60,000 bases of DNA from Bolinopsis microptera (Eukaryota > Ctenophora > Tentaculata > Lobata > Bolinopsidae). Position numbers and translations under genes: made by a program. Shown piece after piece: positions 1-9,803 of the stretch. Location of the stretch: assembly GCF_026151205.1 (NCBI RefSeq), contig NC_087078.1, positions 17,441,118 through 17,501,117 of the forward strand, given 5' to 3'. How positions within the stretch are numbered: the stretch's first letter is position 1; each line of letters begins with the position of its first letter. Below the pieces are notes generated by a model, which did not search any database, had not been told where the DNA came from, and saw only the letters and a list, made by a program, of their open reading frames with translations.

Positions 1-1019
1 CAAAAGTGGTCGGACATACACATTTCGTTTTGATCTAAAACTTTAACATTCTTAATAAGGTTTTGAATGTTAGTGAACACAAGATCTAAGGTGTTGCCTG
101 ACTTGTGAGTAGGGGAGCTAATAAGTTGTGTATGTCCGAGGTCATCAGTGAGAAAATTTACAAAGCTAGAATGTAGCTGGCAAGATGACTGACCATCTGG
201 CCAGGAAATCGAAGCCAAATTAAAGTCACCTACCAGAATGTGCCTTTGCAATTTTCTGGCAGATGCTAAAGTAACAAAATGTTTCTTGAAAGATTCAAAA
301 TTATCTAAGCCAAGCGTTCCTACTCTATAAAATGTTGATATACAAAAGTTTCTTCCACACTGAGTCTTAATTATGATGGATAATAATTCAGCTTGAACAC
401 TAACTTTAGAGAACTTTAGACTCGAGATATCAATGTCTGTTCTATGGGCAATCAGAACACCACCACCGTTTTTTCTGAATTTCTTGGGCTGGGTTGCATC
501 CACTGGATGCGATCTTAAGGATCGGTCAAGCCTAAATACTTTGTATTTGTCAGGGAGCACCTCATTACTGAGAATGGAATTTTTCAGCCATGTCTCGTTT
601 AGAATAATGATGTGAGGCTTATGTTTGTAGATATAACCATGGAATTCATGTATCTTGGTCATATTTAGTGGTGGTGTTCCTGATGCTAAATCGCGTGTAT
701 TTAGGAAGCCATGGACATTATTGTAAACAACGGATAAATTTGGTCCAGGGTTCAGTAAGGAACAATTACAAATTACTATCAGGGAAATATTAAGGAGAGA
801 TAGAAAAACCAGACCACACCTAGACATGACCCCAAGCCAGCTGCTGGTTATACTGAAAAGTATCTTAACAGTCTGTTTCGGTGACATGGTAGGTGACAGT
901 TCGGTTTTTGTGGTAGATAGCAATTTTACAGAAATTGCAGCTAAGGCTGTCCCAATGCCCCCCTCCCCCCTATACACAAGTTTAAAGTGTCTGAGAAAAA
1001 TGGTACAAAATATTACCAT
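1..1019 (-). CDS. LINE ORF2, 5' part (AP-endonuclease domain), runs off the window
   Basis: This open frame starts at an ATG at 1019 and runs without a stop to base 1, so about 339 residues are visible and the reverse transcriptase should lie outside. It is the apurinic-endonuclease domain that nicks target DNA for LINE retrotransposition. Seen in order: a hydrophobic N-terminal stretch, NNVHGF, LNETW (catalytic Glu), NGGGVLIA, STFYRVG, VGDFNLAS (catalytic Asp/Asn), TLDLVFTN and, at the edge, SDHF. These are the ordered landmarks of the exonuclease/endonuclease/phosphatase fold in CR1/L2/Jockey-type LINEs. No frameshift or stop is seen. It lies 473 bases downstream of ORF1 on the same strand, as expected of a two-ORF LINE. 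A second in-frame ATG at 886 is an alternative start. The clade cannot be fixed without the reverse transcriptase. Confidence 0.9.
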   Translation of the reverse strand, partial: MVIFCTIFLRHFKLVYRGEGGIGTALAAISVKLLSTTKTELSPTMSPKQTVKILFSITSSWLGVMSRCGLVFLSLLNISLIVICNCSLLNPGPNLSVVYNNVHGFLNTRDLASGTPPLNMTKIHEFHGYIYKHKPHIIILNETWLKNSILSNEVLPDKYKVFRLDRSLRSHPVDATQPKKFRKNGGGVLIAHRTDIDISSLKFSKVSVQAELLSIIIKTQCGRNFCISTFYRVGTLGLDNFESFKKHFVTLASARKLQRHILVGDFNLASISWPDGQSSCQLHSSFVNFLTDDLGHTQLISSPTHKSGNTLDLVFTNIQNLIKNVKVLDQNEMCMSDHF

Positions 1020-1492
1020 AAAGTAAAGATTTATGGATGACCTCAAACATGGTACAGAGTGTATTTTAGGTTGTAGGGGAGCACCAGGGAGTATATTAGC
1101 ATCGATAGTCAAAGAAAATATATACAAAATAACATAAAAATAAAATATACCCAATAGAGCACATAACATATGACGAGACAGAAGACAGGACAACAAATTT
1201 TCCCCGTTACCTCTATTACTTTTACTGATGATAACATACCTAGAAAACATACCAGTTGCAACACGGTGTTGTTGAGCCGATATTCCCATGGAACTTTAAA
1301 GTATATTATTAACAGAATTGTGTCTCGCCGTTGTGTTTTGTTAGGTATTGTGCTATAATATGAAGTAACATATAATACATTATGCTATCACTTCGTTTGA
1401 ATACATATAAATAACATCCAAATGATCAGATCTAATAGGATACTGATGCAGACAATGAAAAATTTATTTAAATATTGAATTGAATTACCACA
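1020..1492 (-). other. Spacer between LINE ORF1 and ORF2
   Basis: These 473 bases separate the two LINE frames. I see no conserved frame or hairpin in them. Bicistronic LINEs usually have a shorter spacer, so ORF2 may start by re-initiation or from a spliced or truncated transcript. That is inference. Confidence 0.5.
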
Positions 1493-3004
1493 TCAGTATC
1501 CCAATGGATTAAACCACTTTGAGTGTATAATTCTGAGATAGAACTTTGCCAACACTGGCATCCCAGCCTTGGGGCTGGGATGAATATCATAAAAGCCCCT
1601 ATTGTCACATTTAGGAAATAATCTCTCGTTTCTGTTTCCATAGCGGTCTAAGAAAGCCCAAAAAACATCAAGGTAAAACAGTTTATGCCTAGAGCAGCGA
1701 TCAAAGATCAAATTATTCATAGCACAAACATTACCAGGGATTTTATCTTGTCCGTTGGGGTGGACTGGTGGAATAGCTTGTACAAAAACACGTGCATTTG
1801 GATAAAGTTTTTTTGCTGTCTTCATAAGGTCACTCACAGGGGTCTTGAGATGATTGACACCCTGGGTACAGTACCGGATGTCGTTGGCACCGAAGCTTAA
1901 GAACAGTTTCTTTACCTGCACAAGAGGGTTCTTTGTATGAAAGGCCTCAATAGATTTCTGTATAGCTGAGATCTTAAGCCCACCCTTAGCTATGTTGGTG
2001 ACAGTTTCTTTACCTCTACTGAGGCGATCAGCGTCCAATCGAGCAGCAAAGGAGTCACCAGCAATGAGAATGATAGACTTCTGGTGTTTTTGAGAGTCTG
2101 TGATGGGAGCTTTTGGGGATACCTTATTAGGACTGTCGGATGTAGGAGAGGGAAAAATAGGAGATGAAGGGGAAGAGGAAGGTGTGGTTAACTTTCTGAA
2201 GGAGAGACTATACCTCCAACAAATTTCATTGTCAGAAGGTGCAACTCCTGGGGCAATCCTGTGCCTCATGACTTGCTGTGCACCAGGCTTCATGATGTTC
2301 AGTGTGCCATTGGTGGCAGGAAGGGTGAAGTCTGCGTTAATCAACTCTTGGGCTGGCCTTGACCTAGAGGCCCTAGTTGTGCGTTGTTCTACTTGGGTTG
2401 TATCGAGCACAAACTCAAGTGACCGCGGAGCCCCTATTGAGTAAGTGCAAATGGAGCTGGACTGTGATATTATTAGGTCTTCATCGTCTTTATGGAGGCT
2501 TAACTTAGCTTGCTGAGTGTCGTACCTAGTAACAAGGCAAGCATCCATGTTGTTGGTGGTGGAGGGGAGGTCATTAATAAGTCCCATCAACTTAAAGATG
2601 CTAGGGAAGTTGTTGATGGGATGTGGCTTGTTAACTATGTTACCAAAGCAGTAGTCTTCTGATGAAGGGCTTAGCCATAGGGTGTGGACTTTATTAGATT
2701 TGCCTTCAAGATTCATTGAATCTAATTCTTCTGTGATTTTCTGGAATAGATTTTCATCCATTCCAGGGAGAACTGGAACGTGCTCTACGAGCGTATGTGG
2801 GCTATACGAGACATTTTGAACAGTAGTTGCCTTCTTCGTTTTCTTTTCCTTCTTCTTTTCATCTATACGTTCTATTTTAGAAGCAAGCTTTTTCTCTTTC
2901 AGACTGTCCAGGATACTCTGAGTAAGGAGGGTATGCATGTGTTGCTTTACTTCAAGAGATAAGTTTTGCAGTAAGGCGAGGAAGTTGGCGGGCAGTGTTG
3001 GCAT
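1493..3004 (-). CDS. LINE ORF1 protein: AlkB-like 2OG-Fe(II) dioxygenase fused to SGNH hydrolase
   Basis: An intact 503-residue frame. Residues 1-60 are helical and Lys-rich and could bind nucleic acid. Residues about 100-272 resemble AlkB: LHKDDE gives the iron-binding HxD (H171, D173), followed by YSIGAPRSLEF, MKPGAQQVMRHRI (second His, H248) and RYSLSFR (2-oxoglutarate Arg). A Ser/Pro linker spans about 273-308. Residues 309-503 are an SGNH/GDSL esterase: IAGDSFAARL (Ser318), KGGLKIS (Gly), LSFGANDIR (Asn374) and FYDIHPS (Asp473/His475). All catalytic landmarks of both enzymes are present. The frame lies just upstream of a LINE endonuclease frame, so I read it as ORF1. Esterase-type ORF1 proteins are known in CR1/L2-like LINEs. 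I do not recall an AlkB domain as a standard ORF1 part. Possible roles are demethylation of the element's RNA and esterase-mediated RNP or lipid interaction; these are inference. Confidence 0.85.
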   Translation of the reverse strand: MPTLPANFLALLQNLSLEVKQHMHTLLTQSILDSLKEKKLASKIERIDEKKKEKKTKKATTVQNVSYSPHTLVEHVPVLPGMDENLFQKITEELDSMNLEGKSNKVHTLWLSPSSEDYCFGNIVNKPHPINNFPSIFKLMGLINDLPSTTNNMDACLVTRYDTQQAKLSLHKDDEDLIISQSSSICTYSIGAPRSLEFVLDTTQVEQRTTRASRSRPAQELINADFTLPATNGTLNIMKPGAQQVMRHRIAPGVAPSDNEICWRYSLSFRKLTTPSSSPSSPIFPSPTSDSPNKVSPKAPITDSQKHQKSIILIAGDSFAARLDADRLSRGKETVTNIAKGGLKISAIQKSIEAFHTKNPLVQVKKLFLSFGANDIRYCTQGVNHLKTPVSDLMKTAKKLYPNARVFVQAIPPVHPNGQDKIPGNVCAMNNLIFDRCSRHKLFYLDVFWAFLDRYGNRNERLFPKCDNRGFYDIHPSPKAGMPVLAKFYLRIIHSKWFNPLGY

Positions 3005-3480
3005 CTTGTTGTGAAGTGAGGGAGGATCGGGAGGAGACTGGGTGATCCGGATAAGAGATCAACAGCAGGATGTTTCAGTGGCACCGTTGTAAACCCTAGC
3101 AATCTGGATCTGAAACAGTTAATAGGCCAGAGATTTATAGTTCAGAGTGAAAAAAATTTGAATTATAATGAACAGAGGTGTTGTAAAGAACTGTATAGCA
3201 GAAAAAAGAATGCAATACTTATCTAAAGGAGAAGTAGCTAAAAGGAGTTAATAAATTTCAAACATCACTAGATCTCTAACAATAAAACTAACCTTGTACC
3301 AGACCGCAGGAGCCCTGGTAGTACAAGACTACCAGGGCAATAGGAGGAAACGATTACCACCTCCACAACCTGCCATCTAACTCAGATCCATCACACCCAG
3401 GACACCGGCAGACTTTACTCCAACGGATTACTCATCGGTAGCCATGCCTAAATAAATGTATTTAATTGTAGTTGTGAAAA
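3005..3480 (-). other. Probable LINE 5' UTR with a 10-bp stem-loop
   Basis: This lies upstream of ORF1 in the transcript sense. At 3313-3337 there is a perfect hairpin: CCCTGGTAGT, a five-base loop, then ACTACCAGGG. No coding frame is seen. The element's 5' boundary is not visible, because I find no target-site duplication partner inside the window. Confidence 0.4.
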
Positions 3481-3789
3481 TAGTTTAAAACTGGATTCTT
3501 TTCGAAGTATTTTTGTAAAAGGTGTATATAGTATATACCTTCTAACCACTCTCTTGATACTCCAAGTCCCCTAAAATATTCGGTATCAAGGTCCTGCTAG
3601 CTATATATAAAAAATATATTTTTGTTTGCTTTGATTGATACTAAATACAATTTTTCTTGAAATTGTTGTTTTCTTGTATTCAGAATCAATAAATGCATTT
3701 TATACAAATCACTTGGAATACTTTTGAAAGATAATAACAAAATCAAAAACGCTACTGACGTATTTCTTTACGATCAAAGCACAATATTG

Positions 3790-3911
3790 ACCATTGTTAA
3801 TGATCTGGCCCGGCGCGCGCTACTTCGTAGCTCGTGCAATCGAGAAGAAAGCGGTGCGCGCTTCTTCGAAGAAATTTAGACGAGTAACATCCGTCAAAGC
3901 ACAATAGCGTG
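3790..3911 (+). repeat. GC-rich short repeat, family 1, forward copy
   Basis: About 120 bp starting GACCATTGTTAATGATCTGG and ending GAGTAACATCCGTCAAA. It has an internal palindrome (GCTACTTCGTAGC) and a GCGCGC core that stands out against the AT-rich background. Further copies in both orientations occur at 4449-4700, 5462-5607 and 5701-5799, so it is a mobile or fold-back repeat. No frame is conserved among the copies. Confidence 0.75.
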
Positions 3912-4176
3912 AATAGCTTTTGTCGAGGTGCCTCAAAAGTGATCTTAAAGGATTCCTCGTTCAATTTTGGTAGCAGTACCAAGTACGCCAACTTAGCCAT
4001 TAGCGCATAATCAAGCTTGATTCACGATGTCAATCCTTCGCAGCTCGGCGAGGCCTTGATTCACGATGTCAATCCTTCCTAGCTCGGCGAGGCCTAGTGG
4101 TGCATTTCGCCGTTGCGAGAACGAGAAGAATTATTTAATACGCGGCGGGGGCCAGTTAAGTAGTGCATCGTGCTAC

Positions 4177-4260
4177 AACATCTTACTGGGCCGCGCTCAG
4201 CCTGTCATTATGCCTAATCTCTATTCGTTTACCAACATTAAAGCCTGGGGTCCTCAGGTA
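4177..4260 (-). repeat. Fold-back repeat, family 2, copy 1 (reverse)
   Basis: About 80 bp running from TACTGGGCCGCGCTCAGCCT to GCCTGGGGTCCTCAG. The same sequence recurs forward at 7090-7167 and 8150-8222 and reverse at 7266-7375. The copies are diverged but share the ends and the GCTGAGCGC/GGCCCAGTAA block. Confidence 0.65.
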
Positions 4261-4448
4261 AACAAAATCAAGCAAGTTATAAACATATTTCATACGTATC
4301 AAATTGGATGTGCTTTTGGCCGGCGGAAATATATAACCTGCGCCTTTATTTAGAACTTAACCGCGAAATTTTTTTAGATAATAGTGTGGATCAGTTTCAT
4401 CTATTGCTCGTAATTTTATTTTGACATTTGAGGTGCAGATTTGTAATT

Positions 4449-4700
4449 GACCATTGTTAATGGTCTGGCCCGGCGAGCGCTACTTCGTAGCACTTGCTTG
4501 ACGGATGTTACTCGTCTAAATTTCTTCGAAGTAGCGCGCGCCGCTTTCTTCTCGAAATGCCCGACGGCAAGTGCTACGAAGTAGCGCGCGCCGGGCCAGA
4601 TCATTAACAATGGTCAAAGCACTTGCCATCGGGCCATATTTCGAGAAGAAAGCGGCGCGCGCTACTTCGAAGAAATTTAGACGAGTAACATCCGTCAAAT
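4449..4700. repeat. Nested inverted repeats of family 1
   Basis: Two overlapping palindromes. GACCATTG...CACTTG at 4449-4497 pairs with its complement at about 4565-4615. TTGACGGATGTTACTCG at 4498-4559 pairs with 4638-4700. The stretch is half-copy, reverse copy, forward copy of the 120-bp family 1 unit. This suggests insertion of one copy into another, or a fold-back duplication. Confidence 0.75.
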
Positions 4701-4751
4701 TTGTAAACAATTGATAACTAACAACTAACGTAACTAAGCTTTGTCATACGT

Positions 4752-4870
4752 TGTATGACCCGCCGCGCACGAGTGCGCGGCTCCCCTGTTGCCTGTATCG
4801 TAGAAACACTACAGGGGTATAGTGAAACGACCGTGGGGTCACGACGTGATACAATCTAAGCTTTGTCATA
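4752..4870 (+). repeat. Family 3 direct repeat, copy 1 (left of Penelope fragment)
   Basis: It starts GTATGACCCGCCGCGCAC. It contains the hairpin CCGCGCAC-GA-GTGCGCGG and the block GAAACGACCGTGGGGTCACG followed by a GTGATACAA segment. It is repeated in the same orientation at 5142-5345 and, in part, at 8548-8640. The two nearest copies bracket the GIY-YIG fragment. Confidence 0.65.
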
Positions 4871-4943
4871 CGTTGTCATGTATCAAATAACGGAGTAGTT
4901 CGCTGTTTATTAGTCTCATGATTGAAATACTGATATTCGTCAA

Positions 4944-5141
4944 TTAACCTATATATAGCTCTTGACATAATTTACACGTAACTTTGTATATGACACATTT
5001 TGGTTTGCAGTCGTGATTTGTTGTGATGAGTGGACATATGATACAGTTTGGTATGGTGCAGTGTGGTTTGTCGTGTGGTCGTGATGAACATAAGATCTCT
5101 TGTCTCTTCCAACCGGATAATATCCAGATATCAGTCGTCAT
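4944..5141 (-). pseudogene. Penelope-like retroelement fragment (zinc knuckle and start of GIY-YIG domain)
   Basis: The minus-strand frame reads a Cys/His cluster (HCTIPNCIICP, HDCKPKC) and then CVIYKVTCKLCQELYIG, followed at once by a stop. In Penelope-like elements a Cys-rich motif precedes a GIY-YIG endonuclease that starts with a VIY...C..C...YIG pattern like this one. Everything after YIG is lost, so it cannot be active. The frame continues upstream to 5273, but those residues come from the flanking family 3 repeat. No reverse transcriptase is seen nearby. Confidence 0.7.
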
Positions 5142-5345
5142 GTATGACCCGCCGCGCACGAAGTGCGCGGCTCCCCCTGTATCGTCACCACAGTGAAACG
5201 ACCGTGGGGTTGCTCTAACCAGAGCCCTTTCGCTTGCAGTAGCGCGCGACCGCCGGAGAAACAAGCGCGTCACGCAGTACGCGTAGACACATGGCTATGT
5301 GAAACCGTGGGGGTCACAACGTGATACAAACTAAGCTAAGACATA
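5142..5345 (+). repeat. Family 3 direct repeat, copy 2 (right of Penelope fragment)
   Basis: The longer copy of the unit at 4752. It has the same hairpin (CCGCGCAC-GAA-GTGCGCGG) and the GAAACGACCGTGGGG block, then GCGCGTCACGCAGTACGCGT and a second GTGGGGGTCACAACGTGATA segment. It preserves uninterrupted sequence that, in the copy at 8548-8640, is broken by a 1.15-kb insertion. Confidence 0.65.
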
Positions 5346-5461
5346 AGCAAGAAACACGCTGAATTGAAGTTGTACTAGGTTTAAAACTTATCGACTTGTC
5401 AATAATCAATATAGTAGTTGGAACAAATATTTTACGAATATCATCAATCATGTCACCCGTT

Positions 5462-5799
5462 GAATTTTGTTGACGGACGTTACTCGTTTAAATTTTTTCG
5501 AAGTAGCGCGCACCATAATTCATAATTTTCTTTTCGAAATATTAGCCCGCGAGGCAAGTGCTACGAAGTAATTCGCGCCGGGTCAGTCCATTAACAATGA
5601 ACAACACTTGTCACACAGTAACTCTTATTCGCTAATTCATAATTTTATTCAGGTCACTGAGCTTATTTATTATTGTCTATTTTAATATATTATAAAACCT
5701 TGTCCATTGTTAATGGACTAATCCAGCGCGCACTATTTCAATTCGTAGTATAGCACTTGCCTCGAGAAGAAATCGGCGCGCGCTTATACATCCGTTCAA
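5462..5799. repeat. Two diverged family 1 copies (reverse 5462-5607, forward 5701-5799)
   Basis: The reverse copy runs from TTGACGGACGTTACTCG to CCATTAACAATG. The forward copy starts at CCATTGTTAATGGAC and ends at ACATCCGTTC. Both have lost part of the GC-rich core and are older than those at 4.5 kb. Confidence 0.6.
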
Positions 5800-7085
5800 T
5801 AAAGCCCTTGCTCTATCCAAAGCCCTTGCGCGTGCAGTGGTGCACTTTGCACTTGCTTGCGAAACACACTCACTTGTGGAACAAGCAGTGTGCAGTGGCG
5901 CAATCAGGGTGAAATAAAACCCTGATCTTTTTTCAATTCAGTTTTACACGCGTAGGAACCTTTTAGTAGAGGCTCTTACGGGCAAAAAGACGTGTTTTCG
6001 GCTACGAGTTTAGAGACCTAACCGCTAATTGGACACAATAGTATGATGTTTAAGGATCGATAATATGTTAAGAAGTATAAATTTGGCCTTATTAGTCACG
6101 TGCTATACCAATGCGCGTTTTAAACTTTGACAGTCTATTACTCTAAGGCAAATAAAGTGATTATATTCATATTTTGTCAGCAATAAGATCACATTATTTT
6201 CTATTTGGTGTGAAAATATGAGCTAGAACGGTCATAATCTCGCTGAGTTATAGCTGTTTGAAATTTATGATGAACGCGCGGGTGCCAATTGATAACAACT
6301 AAATGCTTTTGCGCGTAGTGCGCGTCGAAAATTTTGCAAAAACGCTTGCGGAGTGACAATATTCAAACTTCGATAAAGTATATGAAGTGGGTACTTCTTG
6401 GAAAGGAAAAATTTAGGCAAACACGATGTGACTATTTTTGGGTTGATTTAATACAACTGCAAAAAATTATTCAAACTTCAAGCAAAAAAGTCAACATTTT
6501 TACCACTTTTTTGGATTTTTACCCCAAAAAAAATAGAGGGATTTGTTTTATTTTTATACCATCTTGTGCGGCTGTCTTTTAACTATCTCCATGCAAGTTT
6601 TGCTGACATGCCAACAAAATTAACTTGCTCAAAATATCAAAAAACATGGTTTTTTGGCCTATTTTTGGCCCAAAAATCGGTTTTTTGCAATTTTAACCGA
6701 GAAAAATCAGTCCAATCATCTTGAAACCACTTTTAATCGATTCTACGGTCAAAAATACGTCTAGTAAGGTGTATCTGGGGTCCCTAGCGTATCGAGCAGA
6801 CAATGCCCGTAAGAGCTTCTACTATTTTTGCTGTTTCTTTTTAGATCAGTTTTGAATTTAACTTTAGCATTTAGTAAGTTCTTCATTCCACATTCAGTTT
6901 TGTTGCATTTAACAATTATTCGCATCCACGTTTTTGATCTCAAGAACAAAGAACTGTCGGTCATGCGTTATTGTTAGCGCAGTTGCCAGTCCCGTATTTT
7001 TGTTTTAGAAGGATACTTAGTTGCTTGTTTGCCCATTTAATTTTGCTCGTTGCCAGTTGCATCGCACATCGAGATTTACCTACAA
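5800..7085. other. No gene seen; simple AT-rich sequence
   Basis: Only short chance frames. A/T-run-rich stretches at 6460-6540 and 6630-6700 (repeated TTTTTGG/CCAAAAA) give weak hairpins. I recognise no protein or RNA gene. Confidence 0.5.
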
Positions 7086-7089
7086 CCTA

Positions 7090-7375
7090 GGGACCTCAGG
7101 CTATCATGTTCATAAACATAAAGATTAGGCGGAATGACCTAGGCTGAGCGCGGCCCAGTAAATCTTAACGGGTGATACTCGTAAAATATTTGTGCCATGT
7201 CGACGAGTCCAACTCGGCGCGCGTCCTGGTAGGTTGTAAACCTACAAAGTAAATCGAGATTTGGTATTTATGCTATCGAGATTTACTGAGCTGGGCGGTG
7301 CTCATAGCTCAGCCTTTCATTCTGCCAAATTTCTATTGTGTATTTATGAACATTATAGCTAGGGGTCTCCAGTAT
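7090..7375. repeat. Fold-back repeat, family 2, inverted pair
   Basis: A forward copy (7090-7167) and a reverse copy (7266-7375) of the 80-bp family 2 unit face each other around a loop of about 100 bp. Shared blocks are the ATCATGTTCATAAA-like segment, GGCGGAATGA and GGCTGAGC. The pair could fold into a long imperfect stem. Confidence 0.65.
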
Positions 7376-8149
7376 TAGTAATAATAGGAGGTGCACCATA
7401 AAAATAAACTTGCTAGGCTCGGATTTTAAAAATTTTTGTACCATTGTTTTCTAGAGACTGTGAGAATTTTCACAATACCAAATTTGTCATACCTTTTTGG
7501 AAAGATCAGTGAGTTTTGCCTAGGTGCCATATTTGATGGTGCGCGGCTTTTGGAGCAAAATTAGCTGTAAAAGTCGCGTAATTTGACCAAATTTGACCAA
7601 ATTCGTTGATTTTTGTCGTATTATTTGGATATATCTTCAGTTCCTTGAATGAAATCATTCTGAAAATTGGTGACGATCTTCCAATAGGGCTTTTACAACT
7701 GTCCGAAAAATTTGGTGGATATCGGAGTTGATATAGTGATCAAAATGGGCAAAATACGCTGCTTTTAGCTGTAACATAATGTTTGATGGTTGGATATGCT
7801 TTAAACTTTTCGGACACATTTCTTGTAAGTCTATGAGTAAGCTTACCAATTTTTGTTGCAATCGGAGGTCGGGAAGAATACTTAATATCTATTTGTTTGA
7901 AGAAAATTGTGCTGGCCGAAATTAGCGCTAAAAAACCATCCCACAGTCGGCACGCGCGGCTCACTGTCGATGGCGCACTACCTAGTAATAATAAGTAATA
8001 TCGAAATAACATATCGACGTATATAATTTCGGGTAATATCGAAAGGTAATATCGACAATCGAGATGAATTGCATTCAGCATTGATAAAATTAAAAACAAA
8101 AAAGGATGAAACTTGACAAATAAATAACTTATCATGGCCATATGTTACC
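7376..8149. other. No gene seen
   Basis: Short frames on both strands resemble no family I know. The composition matches the flanking repeat-rich DNA. Confidence 0.45.
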
Positions 8150-8222
8150 TGCGCTGGGGACCCCAGGCTATTATGTTCAATAAAGATTCGGCGGAATGAC
8201 AGGCTGAGTGCCGCCCAGTAAG
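8150..8222 (+). repeat. Fold-back repeat, family 2, copy 4
   Basis: Forward copy from CTGGGGACCCCAGGCTATTA to GCCGCCCAGTAA. It begins with a GGGGACCCC palindrome that is less complete in the other copies. Confidence 0.6.
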
Positions 8223-8651
8223 GCCATATGCTGGATATGATCACAATTCATTCCTCAACAAATTGAAATTTAGTCACTTAAGTGATAAGTCACGTTATAT
8301 ATGATATTAGTATTAGCCGCTTGTAGTTATACTTATACTTATAGTTATACACACAATGTGTTGGGATCCTATTTTCAATGTTGTTAAGTTACAGAATTAC
8401 AATATTGAATACTTTACTGCAATTGTCAATTGTGCTAGCCCCAGTACAGCCACCCTAGCTGCCAATCTAGGTTAAACCTTTTATGAGGATGATTCTAGGT
8501 TTATACACCTTTATTATACATTTTAAGAATTAACGCTGCCTGCCAATCGGGTTGCTCTAAGTCTAACCAAAGCCCTCGCAGTAGCTCGCGCCCGCCGAAC
8601 GGTGGCATTATTTTACTAATGAAACCAGCGCGTCACGCAGTATATTATATA

Positions 8652-9803
8652 CCTTAATTCCCAAAAATTTGGGCGACCAAAAATTTGAGCGGGCCTCTCG
8701 CCCAAATTTTTTGCAGACCAAATTAATTGCATAAATCTTTTCCGCCTGCTAAATTTTTTGCTAACCAAACTTTTGGCATTTGGCCTGTGGCCCTGAAATC
8801 TATAGAAAGATGGCTTTTTCTTCATATCCAAGTGAAAAAATATTTGAAATTTTAGTTTTCTAATCTATCATTCATGGCTTGACCAAGTAGCAGGGGTCTG
8901 GGGGCGCAGCCCCCAGTGTGGTCAAGGGGCGGAGCCCACCGGAAAATTTTTAAGGAAATTAGACAATTTTGACGCATTTTCCAGTACTTGAGGGAAACGA
9001 ATTTACGTTAGCAGCAACTAAAAGAAAAAGCAAATTAATGTAAGTAGTCCGAATTTAAGCTTGACAGTACATACACGGAATTCATCCATTGTTCGTGGTA
9101 ACTGGCATGGTATTTAAAGATAACACAATGTAGGGGGGGGGGGGGGGGGGGGGGCTACAGTGCAACAAAACTGTAAACCATAGCCGTCTGGTTTAATGCT
9201 TTGTTGAAGAATACATAATTTTCATGTTTTTGTAAACTTGTCCCCCAAATCCCAGGGGGGGGGGGGGGCAGCTGCCCCCTGCCCCCCCCCCCCAGTGATG
9301 TAGCCCATGCGCAACACACAATTATGTACACCTTTGTTTCCCCAAAGCTAAGCGTATGTGCCGCTTAGTTTGATAGATCATGATGTAAACCTTCTGATTT
9401 TCTTCCAAACCTTTCGACCATCTGGTGAGGCGTCATAATGATAATTGTATGTGAAAGGGGTATGATAAGATATGCTGAGTGTAAGTAGACTAAACTATCT
9501 GATTGAGAGACTAAATATCACTATTGTATATCTATCATTTTGTACTGTGCCATCGTCACTGTATTTTTTAGTAGTTACTGGGCAGATCGTAAATTTCATA
9601 ATGTGAAACAACTCAGACTACCACCTACATGCTTAAAATTGGCAAATATCTAACTGAAATTTTAGTGGAAAATTGTTCATTTTTCGAAGAATTTGTGCCC
9701 AAATTTTTGGTCGCCCAAATGAGTTCAAATTTTCTGCCCAAATTTTTCGGGCTCAAATAAATTGTGCTCAATATAATGGCACACAAATTTTTGGGAACTA
9801 AGG
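8652..9803. mobile_element. TA-flanked non-autonomous DNA element with 20-bp inverted ends
   Basis: The left end CCTTAATTCCCAAAAATTTG and the reverse complement of the right end CCTTAGTTCCCAAAAATTTG match at 19 of 20 positions, and both are flanked by TA. Near both ends are repeated CCCAAATTTTTGG-type words in both orientations, as expected of transposase-binding subterminal repeats. No transposase frame is present, so it is non-autonomous. The interior holds a G22 tract (9133-9154), a perfect hairpin CTGGGGGC-GCA-GCCCCCAG (about 8898-8916) and further G/C tracts near 9255-9293. It interrupts a family 3 repeat: the sequence on either side resumes the order seen intact at 5265-5300. Confidence 0.75.

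Noticed and set aside
1685-2962. Plus-strand frames inside LINE ORF1
   Set aside because: Antisense shadows; the minus frame carries two complete enzyme signatures.
4752-5345. Hammerhead ribozyme in the family 3 repeat, as in Penelope pseudo-LTRs
   Set aside because: GAAAC is present but I find no CTGATGA-type core at a suitable distance on either strand.
8616-8831. Minus-strand 71-residue frame at the left end of the TA element
   Set aside because: It spans the element border and translates an inverted-repeat sequence; no protein logic.
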